Counted from the stretch's first letter, positions 1 through 6,000 are shown. The stretch: 6,000 nt of DNA from an uncultured Spirochaetaceae bacterium (GCA_902773215.1 CACYDQ010000100.1:1-6000); one strand, 5' to 3'. The notes: a model not told the origin generated them from the letters alone. Numbers and translations are program-made.

Positions 1-165
1 GTCTGCTGCATCGTGGCCTACATCCCCCTCTACATCCTGAGCCGGGTCTTCGTCCATGTCTGGCGGCGCTACATCGGCAATTTCCTGCGCAAGCTTAAAA
101 TCCTGCAGATGATAAAGCAGGTTCCCCTGGTGACAAAACTCATAGACGCGATGGAGGAAGTATGA
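1..165 (+). CDS. C-terminal fragment of a small membrane protein, probably TIGR03546 family (5' end outside window)
   Basis: Frame 1 is open from the first base to a TGA at 163-165, giving 54 residues. The fragment begins with a hydrophobic stretch (CCIVAYIPLYILSRVFVHVW) that looks like the end of a membrane helix. A basic amphipathic tail follows (RRYIGNFLRKLKILQMIKQ), then a short acidic end (DAMEEV). The stop overlaps the start of the next gene as ATGA, so the two are translationally coupled. TIGR03546 proteins are uncharacterised small membrane proteins typically encoded as a pair with TIGR03545. The assignment here depends mainly on that pairing plus the hydrophobic-then-basic C-terminus, because the diagnostic part of the protein lies outside the window. 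The family call is inference. That this is a real coding 3' end is well supported by the open frame, the coupling and the residue composition. Confidence 0.72.
   Translation, partial: VCCIVAYIPLYILSRVFVHVWRRYIGNFLRKLKILQMIKQVPLVTKLIDAMEEV
153..157 (+). promoter_or_regulatory. Ribosome binding site of the TIGR03545-type gene, inside the upstream gene
   Basis: GGAGG at 153-157 lies four bases before the ATG at 162. It sits within the last codons of the upstream gene, whose stop overlaps this ATG. This supports 162 as the true start and indicates translational coupling of the pair. Confidence 0.7.
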
Positions 166-2768
166 TCAACGACGGCGACAACATCGGCGGCACGGCCGGA
201 GAGAATAATATAGAAGAAAACGAAAAGAAGCTCGTCCCGGGCGAAGAGCAGAAGGCCGCGGAAGAAGCCTCCGACAAGCTCCAGAATCTGCCGGAAGGAA
301 GCGGGGATACCCCTGCCGGGACCGGTGAGGACGACGACTTTGACGATGAAGACGAAGATGACTACGAGGACGACGACGAAGAAGATGATGCTGAGGAGGA
401 GGAGGAGGACGAGCTCCCCGAGTCAGCCGGCACGACGGCAGTAGCCCCGGCTGCCAGCATCCCGGCGGACGGCAGTCCCGTTCCCGCCCAGAAGAAGAAA
501 AAGACCAAGAAGAAGGACAGGAAAATCCTGCCCAAGAAGAAGCTCCCCAAGATATTCCGCAAGGCATATTCGGAAAAGAAGCTCAGGCGGGCCATCCTCA
601 AGCCGATTACGATTCCCCGCGACAAGGCGTTCCTCACGGAGCTGTTCGTCAAGGGCGGAGACGCAAAGAAGCAGCTCAAGTTCGCGGTGGCGGACGACAG
701 GCTCTTCTCCAAGCGGGAAATAAAGCGTCTCCGTTCCCTCGCCAAGGACATTGAGAGCCACAAGGGACGCTTCATGCTGCTCCCCTTCGTAGCGGTCATC
801 GTCTTTATCGCGTTCCTTGTCTCCGCCTTCACGGCGATAAAGAACCCCCTCCTCAAAAAAGTCCTGACCAGCGTGGCGCAGGATGCCGTGGGCGCGAAGG
901 TAGACATCGGCTCGGTGAACCTGAAGGTGCTCGGCGCGTCGCTGACAATACAGGACGTGGCGGTCGGCAACAAGGACTCCGTGATGAAGAACATCGTGCA
1001 GTTCGACACGCTTGACCTGAACTTCAACCTGACGCAGGCCCTGCGCGGCAAGTTCGACGCGGAGAACCTGGAGCTGACGGGCATCAAATTCAACACGGAC
1101 CGGACGACGAGCTGCGAGCTGCCCGAGGACAAGAAGAAAAAGAAGGAGGAGAGCCAGGAATCCTTCGCGGACAGCGAGTTCGCCAGGAACCTCAAGGCCG
1201 GATCCCAGGCCGCCCTCGCCGACCTGCAGAACCAGGCGGTGGACCTGCTCGGCGGCTCGGACGTGGAGTCCATCGTCTCAAACCTCCGCTCGCAGATTAC
1301 GAGCATCGACAAGGCCAAGTCCGCCCAGGGCCAGGTTGAGGGGCTCGTCAGCAAGTGGACTGGCAAACCAGACGAGGTAAAAGGCAAGGTGGAGGACTAC
1401 AAGGCTTCCGTAAAGAAAATTCAGGCCATCGACGTAAAGAAGATAAGCGACCCGGCCGTCCTGCAGGAATACATCACGACGATAAACGCAATCGTGAACG
1501 ACACCAAGGCCCTCGGCGAGAGCGCGAAGGCCCTCAAGGACGAGGTGCTTGCGGACGCGAACGGCGTGAAGGACACGACGGAGGCGATAACGAACGCGGT
1601 CAAGGCCGACAAGGACATGCTGAAGGCACGGCTGACCGCCATCGTGGACACGGTAAAGAACGCCAAGCTCCTGCTGAATGACGCGCTTGAGACCGTCGCC
1701 TACAGCATGCTCGGGGACTACTACCCCTATGTCAAGAAGGGAATATACTACGCGGAGCAGATAAAGCAGAACAGCGTGACCCAGACGGTGCTCGCCGAGG
1801 CAGAGAAAAACAAGTCGGACGCAAGCAAGAAGAAAGAGGGATCCAACCGCCTCGCGGGGACGACCTTCTGGTTCGGCGACAACAACCCGGCATTCCTGAT
1901 TGAACGGGCTTTCGTTTCCGGCGACGGCTTTGACGCGACGATAGAGGAGATTACGAACGACCAGAACGCCAGGAACAAGACGACAACGGTCAACGGCAAC
2001 TTCACCCTCGCGGGAATCAGCCATGCCGCCAAGCTCGTGCTGGACACCCGGTCGGCAAGCACGGAGCCGCTGATCAAGGCGGACTACACCGGCGACGGCA
2101 TCAAGGCCTTGTTCGACGGGGCCAGGGTCGCCCTCAAGAGCGGAGTGCCCTCGCTGGAGGGGCTTGCCAAAATCTCGCTGAGCGCGGCGGCGGGCAGCGG
2201 ATTCCTGAGCGCGGGCGGCTCCGTTGACCTGACCCCGATCAAGATGACGACGGACGGCTTTGCGAGCGCGATAATCAGCAAGTACTACCAGGAGGCCCTG
2301 GACGCCATAAAGACCATGCTCGTCGGGTTCAACCTGGATTTCTCCGAGCTTGAGGGCATGAACCTCCAGCTGCTCGGGGACTTCGCCGACAAGTTCACGG
2401 AGTCTCTCACGGCAATCGTCAAGGGAATCGGCAACGAGGCAAAGGACAAGGCCCTTGCCCGCCTGAACGAGGAGATAAACAATTCGTCCAACGCCTACTT
2501 CAACAAGGCCAAGGAATTCCTCGGCATACAAGACGGTATTGACCTTGCCAACACCGACCTGGATTCCATGCAGGGCATACTGGAAGCCAAAAAGCAGGAG
2601 ATTCAGGACCGCATCACCGAGCTGGGCAAGGGCAAGCTGCAGGAGGCGCTGGAAGACAAGCTCGGCGACAGCGAGGCTGCGAGCGGCATCACGAACGCGG
2701 CCGGGGATGCGGCGGGCAAGCTCTTCGACAAGATAAAGGGCCTTCCCAAGAGCAAGAAGTCGGAGTAG
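162..2768 (+). CDS. AsmA-like inner-membrane-anchored envelope protein, TIGR03545 family
   Basis: An 868-residue protein of unknown precise function. Residues 1-110 are low complexity with an acidic block at about 56-87. A lysine-rich block follows at about 110-145 (KKKKTKKKDRK, then LPKIFRKAYSEKKLRR). One transmembrane helix spans about 204-226 (FMLLPFVAVIVFIAFLVSAF), so the N-terminus should be cytoplasmic and the remainder periplasmic. Residues 240-320 resemble the start of AsmA-like domains (AVGAKVDIGSVNLKVLGASL, then a stretch ending TGIKFNTDRTTSCELP), which is also the TIGR03545 pattern. Residues 340-560 are predicted mostly helical, including LGDYYPYVKKGIYYAEQIK. Beta-rich sequence containing FWFGDNNPAFLIERAFVSGD follows, then a helical C-terminus ending in a basic tail. 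TIGR03545 is found in outer-membrane bacteria, usually next to TIGR03546, and its role is unknown; AsmA relatives are linked to lipid transport across the envelope. The protein looks longer than usual family members (recalled, not measured), mostly because of the N-terminal tail. The start is supported by the GGAGG site and the ATGA overlap. Confidence 0.8.
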   Translation: MINDGDNIGGTAGENNIEENEKKLVPGEEQKAAEEASDKLQNLPEGSGDTPAGTGEDDDFDDEDEDDYEDDDEEDDAEEEEEDELPESAGTTAVAPAASIPADGSPVPAQKKKKTKKKDRKILPKKKLPKIFRKAYSEKKLRRAILKPITIPRDKAFLTELFVKGGDAKKQLKFAVADDRLFSKREIKRLRSLAKDIESHKGRFMLLPFVAVIVFIAFLVSAFTAIKNPLLKKVLTSVAQDAVGAKVDIGSVNLKVLGASLTIQDVAVGNKDSVMKNIVQFDTLDLNFNLTQALRGKFDAENLELTGIKFNTDRTTSCELPEDKKKKKEESQESFADSEFARNLKAGSQAALADLQNQAVDLLGGSDVESIVSNLRSQITSIDKAKSAQGQVEGLVSKWTGKPDEVKGKVEDYKASVKKIQAIDVKKISDPAVLQEYITTINAIVNDTKALGESAKALKDEVLADANGVKDTTEAITNAVKADKDMLKARLTAIVDTVKNAKLLLNDALETVAYSMLGDYYPYVKKGIYYAEQIKQNSVTQTVLAEAEKNKSDASKKKEGSNRLAGTTFWFGDNNPAFLIERAFVSGDGFDATIEEITNDQNARNKTTTVNGNFTLAGISHAAKLVLDTRSASTEPLIKADYTGDGIKALFDGARVALKSGVPSLEGLAKISLSAAAGSGFLSAGGSVDLTPIKMTTDGFASAIISKYYQEALDAIKTMLVGFNLDFSELEGMNLQLLGDFADKFTESLTAIVKGIGNEAKDKALARLNEEINNSSNAYFNKAKEFLGIQDGIDLANTDLDSMQGILEAKKQEIQDRITELGKGKLQEALEDKLGDSEAASGITNAAGDAAGKLFDKIKGLPKSKKSE
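393..409 (+). repeat. GAG trinucleotide run coding for glutamates
   Basis: Five in-frame GAG codons (393-407) followed by GA encode Glu78-Glu82 in the acidic block of the AsmA-like protein. The run also reads as repeated GGAGG, which resembles a Shine-Dalgarno sequence inside the coding region. It could expand or contract by slippage in steps of one residue without breaking the frame. Confidence 0.6.
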
Positions 2769-2787
2769 CCGGAAGCGCCCTACAGAC

Positions 2788-2819
2788 GCGCCTGCTAAAG
2801 CAGCGCCTGCTATAGCAGG
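2788..2819. repeat. Tandem near-palindromes between convergent genes
   Basis: The 10-bp GCGCCTGCTA occurs at 2788-2797 and again at 2803-2812. Each copy leads into a dyad: CTGCT-AA-AGCAG at 2792-2803 and the perfect 14-bp palindrome CCTGCTATAGCAGG at 2806-2819. The second palindrome contains the TAG stop of the cardiolipin synthase gene (complement of 2810-2812). The element fills most of the 41-bp gap between two converging genes, where a two-way terminator would be expected. Neither strand shows a T-run after the dyads, so a simple intrinsic terminator is not supported. Confidence 0.55.
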
Positions 2820-4366
2820 GGCGAGAAGAGGCGGCAGAAAGACCAGAAGGCGCGGACCGGCAGGGGCTGGTGGTCAAAGTAATCTTTGGTCACCGCCTGC
2901 GAGTGCCGCATGTCCCGCTCGATTATCGCGTCGCAGCGGGCCGTGAAGCGCTCGTCGTAGAAAAGGATGTTTTCCTCGAAGTGGAGGGAAAAGCTCCGGG
3001 TGTCGATGTTCGTCGTCCCGATGGAAGAGATTTTCCCGTCCACGCTCAGCATCTTGGAATGGATGAAGCCCGGGTAGATGTAGAAGCGGATTCCGTCCGC
3101 GCACATCTCCCTGGCGAAGTCCGATGAGGCGGCCTTCATGAAGAACTTGTCCCACGCCCCGGGAATCACTATGCTTATCCTGACACCCGAACACGCGGCT
3201 ATCCTGAGCGCGTTCTGGAACTCCTCGTCCGGAGTGAAGTAGGGGGTCTCTATGTAGACGCTTTTCCTCGCGCTCATTATCATGCGTATGAAGGCATCCT
3301 CTATGTTCGCCTTCTTGCTGCCCGTGGGGTCGTTCGTTATGACCTGCGTCGCTATCCGGTCCTTGGCGAAGAGATCCTGCATGAAACTCTCAGTTTCACC
3401 ATCACCCGGCATCTCAAGCAGCCTCTCCGCGAAAGACGGCGGGAAGTAGCGGAGCATGGACTCTATGGTCTTGGGGCGGTTGACCCAGGCTTCCTGCGAG
3501 TACCAGTCCCCGAGGAAGTTAGCCTGCATCGCAAGGACGCAGCTGCCCTCCAGCCTGACCATCGTGTCCCGCCAGTTGAGCCTCCGGCGGGGGTTCCAGT
3601 TGGCATACTCGTCCGCCAGGTTCATGCCGCCGATATAGGCCTTGCGGCTGTCGATTATGACGACCTTACGGTGGTTCCGGTAGTTCAGCGTCAGGGGGAG
3701 ACCGACGCGGACAAGGAAGAAAGGCCGGCTCTTGCCCCCCGCCGCATCCAGCCTGCGGAAAAAGCGGACCCGCGTCATGAAGCAGCCCAGGTCATCGTAA
3801 AGCAGCTTGACGTCCACCCCTTCCCGCGCCTTCCGGCAGAGGATTTCCATCACCCTAGTTCCTATCTGGTCCTGCCGGTAGATGAAAAACTCCATGTTGA
3901 TGCTGTGCCTGGCCGCCTCCAGCTCCGCGCAGAGGTCATCGAAGAACGCCGCCCCATAAGTGAACACCGAGGTGTTCTCCGCATAGGTCAGGAGGCTGTT
4001 GCCGTCCATCAGGTTCATGTCCACGAGCGGCATGAAGCTCTTAATGACATGGTTGGGAAGGCAAGCCCTCTTCTGGGCAAGCATCTTCTTCTGCCGCTCC
4101 CGCATGGGAGCAGAGAACTTACCCGCAGTTATGTTAAGATCCGTCATTCTCCTGGTCGCGGCGAAGATATGCCCGCTGAACAGGATATATAGGACCATCC
4201 CCACACCGTTGGGCAGAAAAAAGAGAATCAGTATCCAGACAAAACGACGGCGGGACTCCTTCCTCTCAAAGAAGAGGACGAAGATGAGAAAGAGGAGGTT
4301 ACCGGCAGCTATCAGGTTGTGGACCCAAATCGGTATATCCCAGTCCCGCAGGAAAAATTCAGGCAT
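2810..4366 (-). CDS. cls: Cardiolipin synthase (two-HKD phospholipase D superfamily)
   Basis: A 518-residue inner-membrane enzyme. Bacterial ClsA-type enzymes join two phosphatidylglycerol molecules to make cardiolipin and release glycerol. Two N-terminal transmembrane helices lie at about residues 14-33 and 42-64 (WILILFFLPNGVGMVLYILF), the usual membrane anchor of this family. The two catalytic HKD motifs are intact: HRKVVIID with His232, Lys234 and Asp239, followed by GGMNLADEY; and HSKMLSVD with His436, Lys438 and Asp443, followed by GTTNIDTRSF. Length is slightly above the roughly 480-510 residues usual for the family. The ATG (complement of 4364-4366) puts the first helix in the expected place, although the ribosome site (GCAGAG just upstream) is weak. 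The gene runs convergent to the AsmA-like gene and divergent from the lacI-type gene. A related phospholipid-transferring PLD enzyme is possible, but Cls is by far the best reading. Confidence 0.93.
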   Translation of the reverse strand: MPEFFLRDWDIPIWVHNLIAAGNLLFLIFVLFFERKESRRRFVWILILFFLPNGVGMVLYILFSGHIFAATRRMTDLNITAGKFSAPMRERQKKMLAQKRACLPNHVIKSFMPLVDMNLMDGNSLLTYAENTSVFTYGAAFFDDLCAELEAARHSINMEFFIYRQDQIGTRVMEILCRKAREGVDVKLLYDDLGCFMTRVRFFRRLDAAGGKSRPFFLVRVGLPLTLNYRNHRKVVIIDSRKAYIGGMNLADEYANWNPRRRLNWRDTMVRLEGSCVLAMQANFLGDWYSQEAWVNRPKTIESMLRYFPPSFAERLLEMPGDGETESFMQDLFAKDRIATQVITNDPTGSKKANIEDAFIRMIMSARKSVYIETPYFTPDEEFQNALRIAACSGVRISIVIPGAWDKFFMKAASSDFAREMCADGIRFYIYPGFIHSKMLSVDGKISSIGTTNIDTRSFSLHFEENILFYDERFTARCDAIIERDMRHSQAVTKDYFDHQPLPVRAFWSFCRLFSPLL

Positions 4367-4392
4367 AGCTCTGCTTATTTATCGGAAAAACA

Positions 4393-4401
4393 GGGGGGGG
4401 G
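4393..4401 (+). repeat. Nine-G homopolymer close to the cls start
   Basis: Nine consecutive G residues lie 27-35 bp upstream of the cls ATG (C-run on the cls sense strand) and 67-75 bp upstream of the regulator's ATG. The run is outside any gene. It occupies what would be the promoter spacer if GATAAA (complement of 4378-4383) is the cls -10. Tracts of this length are prone to slippage. Confidence 0.75.
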
Positions 4402-4418
4402 CTGTATGGGGCAGGCGG

Positions 4419-4440
4419 TTTTTGAAAACGTTTGCAAAAA
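4419..4440. promoter_or_regulatory. LacI/GalR-family operator, probably autoregulatory
   Basis: A 22-bp inverted repeat centred on CG at 4429/4430, with 10 of 11 base pairs matching between arms. Its core TGAAAACGTTTGCA (4423-4436) fits the general LacI/CcpA-type pattern with a central CpG. It overlaps the predicted -35 (4432-4437) of the adjacent lacI-type gene, the classic position for repression. The encoded regulator has the hinge leucine (Leu57 in NMLARSL) that in this family inserts at the central CpG. That this regulator binds here is inference, though strongly suggested by position. Confidence 0.8.
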
Positions 4441-4460
4441 TCAGAAAGATGGTCTACAAT
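4432..4460 (+). promoter_or_regulatory. Sigma70-type promoter of the lacI-type gene
   Basis: TTGCAA at 4432-4437 (-35, four of six consensus bases) and TACAAT at 4455-4460 (-10, five of six) are separated by the ideal 17 bp. Transcription would begin about 4467-4468, on or next to the A of the ATG at 4468, so the transcript may have no leader. The -35 lies inside the operator palindrome. Confidence 0.7.
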
Positions 4461-4467
4461 AGAGGCG

Positions 4468-5493
4468 ATGGGCAAGAACATAACGATACGGGACATCGCG
4501 CGGGAAGCGGGAGTCTCCATCTCTACGGTCTCACGGGTGCTCACCGGCAGCGCGAACGTCAGGGAAGACAAGAAGAAGGAAATTCTCAGGGTCATAGACA
4601 AATACGACTTCCAGCCGAACATGCTTGCCCGCAGCCTCATCCAGACCCAGACCATGCAGATAGGCTTCATCGTCGCGGACATCTGCAACCCCTACTACTC
4701 GGCAGTCTTCGCAGCCTGCGAGAAGAGCGCGAACGCCCGCGGCTACACCCTGCTGATGATGGACTCATTCAGCGAGCAGACAAAGGAGATCGAGCTTCTG
4801 GAAAAGCTGGAAAGACAGCAGGTGGACGCTATCATCATGCTCGGGGGATCCGTGGACTCCAACCAGGAGGAAACCGAGTTCAAGGCAAAGCTCCGCTCCG
4901 TCAACTCACGGATTCCCGTCACGATGGTCGGCAACATGGAGGGGACAGGCTGTTCCCGGGTCGAAATCAACGGCGAGACGGCGATGAAGAAGCTGATGGC
5001 CTACCTCGTTTCCTGCGGCTACAAGCGGATAGCCTTTGCGGGAGGCAAAGATTCCGTATCGTTCACGGCATGGCGCAAGGAAGTGTTCCGGCAGGAACTG
5101 GAACGCTACGCCCTCCCCTACTGCCCGGAACTGGACAGGCCGTCGGACTACAATGCGGAGGAAGGCCAGCGCACGGCAAATGAGATACTGGAAAGCGGGG
5201 AGAAGCCCGACGCAATCATTGCGATAAACGATTTCGCCGCCGTCGGTGTGCTGCGGGCCATCGCCGAGCACGGGCTGAAAGTTCCTGACGACATAGGGCT
5301 GGCCAGCTTCGACAATACCTACATAGCGACATTGCTCACCCCCCATCTGACCTCGGTGGATTACGGGTACGACAGCTTCGGGGAAAAGATAATCGGGGTG
5401 ACGATAGACCGCATAGAGGGCAGGGAAACACCAGAGGTCAGCTACGTGGACAGCGAGGTCGTCGTCCGGGACTCCTGCCGCCCGCTTGCCTGA
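4468..5493 (+). CDS. LacI/GalR-family transcriptional regulator
   Basis: A 341-residue DNA-binding regulator, the usual length for the family. Residues 5-25 form the LacI helix-turn-helix (ITIRDIAREAGVSISTVSRV). The hinge helix is at about 48-58 (FQPNMLARSLI), with Leu57 at the position that contacts the operator centre. Residues 63-341 are the periplasmic-binding-protein-like effector domain. It contains IGFIVADICNPYYSAVF, AIIAINDFAAVGVLRA and the conserved PDDIGLASFDN (about 273-283) near the C-terminus. A sugar or sugar-derived effector is the family norm, but its identity cannot be read from this sequence. The frame stays open upstream to a TTG at 4432. I prefer the ATG at 4468 because the protein then starts right before the helix-turn-helix, as is typical, and because the TTG lies in the -35. 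AGAGG at 4461-4465 is only two bases from the ATG, too close for a normal ribosome site. The gene is divergent from cls and convergent to a sugar-ABC ATPase gene. Confidence 0.94.
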   Translation: MGKNITIRDIAREAGVSISTVSRVLTGSANVREDKKKEILRVIDKYDFQPNMLARSLIQTQTMQIGFIVADICNPYYSAVFAACEKSANARGYTLLMMDSFSEQTKEIELLEKLERQQVDAIIMLGGSVDSNQEETEFKAKLRSVNSRIPVTMVGNMEGTGCSRVEINGETAMKKLMAYLVSCGYKRIAFAGGKDSVSFTAWRKEVFRQELERYALPYCPELDRPSDYNAEEGQRTANEILESGEKPDAIIAINDFAAVGVLRAIAEHGLKVPDDIGLASFDNTYIATLLTPHLTSVDYGYDSFGEKIIGVTIDRIEGRETPEVSYVDSEVVVRDSCRPLA

Positions 5494-5588
5494 ACAGACT
5501 CCGGCACGAATCTGCAACCCCTCCTGCTGACAGCCCTCTCCCAACACAAACACAGCCAGCATAGAGACGGCCGCATTTAAAACGAAGG

Positions 5589-5614
5589 GGGCCGCCGGTT
5601 TTGCCCGGCGGCCC
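5589..5614 (-). terminator. GC-rich hairpin, intrinsic terminator for the ABC ATPase gene
   Basis: GGGCCGCCGG (5589-5598) and CCGGCGGCCC (5605-5614) form a perfect 10-bp stem with a six-base loop. Read on the minus strand, it begins 29 bp after the ATPase stop codon and is followed by CCTTCGTTTTAAATG, a modest T-rich tail. On the plus strand no T-run follows, so it serves the ATPase gene better than the lacI-type gene, though the hairpin could also slow plus-strand transcription. Confidence 0.7.
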
Positions 5615-5643
5615 TGTCAGCGCATTGCCCTGCTGCCTATAAA

Positions 5644-6000
5644 TTATGAGTTGGCAGCAGCATCGCCCTCAATCTTGTCGTAACCGACCTTGCCCGTCAG
5701 CGGGTTGGTCAGCCAAGGAGCATCGATCTTCTCGCAGATGTTCTTCTCTTCGTCCAAATCCTCAGGATTCTTCACGAAGAACTTGCACCTGTCAATCCTC
5801 GGCCTGAAGTTCACCGTCTCACCAAGCTTGAAGCCTTCCTTCGCAGCGGCCTGAACGCGCGCAACGATGTTCTGACCCTTAGTGGCAAGGAAGAGGTGCG
5901 TTTCAGCTCCCAGAGGCTCCTTGTTTGTAATCTTCATCTGCATATTGTTCTCTGCAGCTGGAGACTCCTGATACTCAAGATCCTCTGGCCTTACTCCGAA
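5644..6000 (-). CDS. C-terminal part of a sugar ABC transporter ATP-binding protein (MsmK/UgpC/MalK type; 5' end outside window)
   Basis: The minus-strand frame is open from the window edge to TAA (complement of 5644-5646), giving 118 residues. It starts with FGVRPEDLEY, the hallmark entry to the regulatory TOBE region of MalK/UgpC/MsmK ATPases. KEPLGAETHLFLATKGQNIVARV and then LGETVNFRPRIDRCKFF follow, the two TOBE strands. These ATPases energise importers of maltose, glycerol-3-phosphate and many oligosaccharides, and one copy can serve several importers. The Walker A, signature and Walker B motifs lie outside the window, so the substrate cannot be named. The final 45 or so residues, rich in D, E and K and including EKIDAPWLTNPLTG, run past the usual family end. 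The gene uses more T-ending codons (GCT, CCT, GGT) than its neighbours. An internal ATG at complement of 5941-5943 is not the start, because the family motif lies upstream of it. Confidence 0.88.
   Translation of the reverse strand, partial: FGVRPEDLEYQESPAAENNMQMKITNKEPLGAETHLFLATKGQNIVARVQAAAKEGFKLGETVNFRPRIDRCKFFVKNPEDLDEEKNICEKIDAPWLTNPLTGKVGYDKIEGDAAANS

Larger units (their letters stand above)
4367..4467. promoter_or_regulatory. Divergent intergenic control region between cls and the lacI-type gene
   Basis: These 101 bp separate the two divergent starts. They contain a nine-G run, a LacI-type operator and a convincing promoter for the regulator, listed separately. On the minus strand, GATAAATAA (complement of 4375-4383) could serve as an AT-rich -10 for cls. 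However, no good -35 sits 16-18 bp upstream, because the C-run occupies the spacer. The cls promoter is therefore uncertain and may need an activator, a different sigma factor or an extended upstream element. Confidence 0.5.

Noticed and set aside
362..1387. Long minus-strand open frame (341 codons) opposite the AsmA-like gene
   Set aside because: Its product has long Ser runs that are the mirror of the Asp/Glu/Lys codons on the plus strand, with no recognisable domain and no ribosome site. High GC leaves few stops on the opposite strand.
1278..2531. Minus-strand open frame of 417 codons opposite the AsmA-like gene
   Set aside because: Arg/Val/Leu-rich low-information translation typical of an antisense shadow; the plus-strand frame has the membrane helix, family motifs and translational coupling.
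2769..2809. Small CRISPR-like or integron-like repeat unit
   Set aside because: Only two short copies with a 5-bp gap and no spacer-like sequence or nearby associated gene; better described as tandem dyads.
4432..4467. TTG at 4432 as start of the lacI-type gene
   Set aside because: It lies in the -35 hexamer and operator, and adds 12 residues not typical before the helix-turn-helix; the ATG at 4468 gives the standard N-terminus.
3999..5183. Plus-strand frame of 394 codons spanning the cls antisense and the lacI-type gene
   Set aside because: It crosses the divergent promoter region and covers two well-supported genes in other frames; its composition (Arg/Gly/His-rich) is that of a shadow.
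4906..5562. Minus-strand frame of 218 codons opposite the lacI-type gene
   Set aside because: No domain, and it lies fully opposite the conserved effector domain of the LacI-family gene.
5589..5614. The GC-rich hairpin as terminator of the lacI-type gene
   Set aside because: On the plus strand it is followed by TGTCAGCG with no T-run, whereas the minus-strand side has a T-rich tail; at most it acts in both directions weakly.

Overview
The window is a high-GC bacterial stretch from an organism with an outer membrane. I infer a spirochaete, most likely Treponema-like. The inference rests on the paired TIGR03546/TIGR03545-type envelope genes and on the general look of the cardiolipin synthase and the sugar-ABC ATPase tail. 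It comes from memory of protein families, not from a search. I see no rRNA, tRNA, CRISPR array, insertion sequence or phage gene.

Layout: (1) positions 1-165 hold the 3' end of a small membrane protein gene (+). It overlaps by ATGA with (2) a long + strand gene, 162-2768, for a single-pass inner-membrane AsmA-like protein of the TIGR03545 type. That protein has a strongly charged cytoplasmic N-terminal tail. (3) A 41-bp gap with two tandem dyads separates it from (4) a convergent cardiolipin synthase gene (-), 2810-4366. (5) A 101-bp divergent regulatory region, 4367-4467, carries a nine-G run, a LacI-type operator and a sigma70-type promoter. (6) A LacI/GalR-family regulator gene (+) occupies 4468-5493. 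(7) A 150-bp convergent gap holds a GC-rich hairpin that suits termination of (8) the 3' end of an MsmK/UgpC/MalK-type ABC ATPase gene (-), 5644-6000, which is cut by the window edge.

Two themes emerge. The left half concerns the cell envelope: an AsmA-like membrane protein pair facing a phospholipid-synthesis gene. The right half concerns carbohydrate uptake and its control: a LacI-type repressor and the energising subunit of sugar ABC importers. The link between them is the shared divergent region. The operator there overlaps the -35 of the lacI-type promoter and lies about 55-75 bp upstream of the cardiolipin synthase start, so the repressor probably controls itself and could also affect cls. 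Nothing here is clearly a new system. The points most worth following up are the predicted leaderless, autoregulated regulator transcript, the poly-G tract next to the cls start, and the acidic-then-basic tail of the AsmA-like protein.
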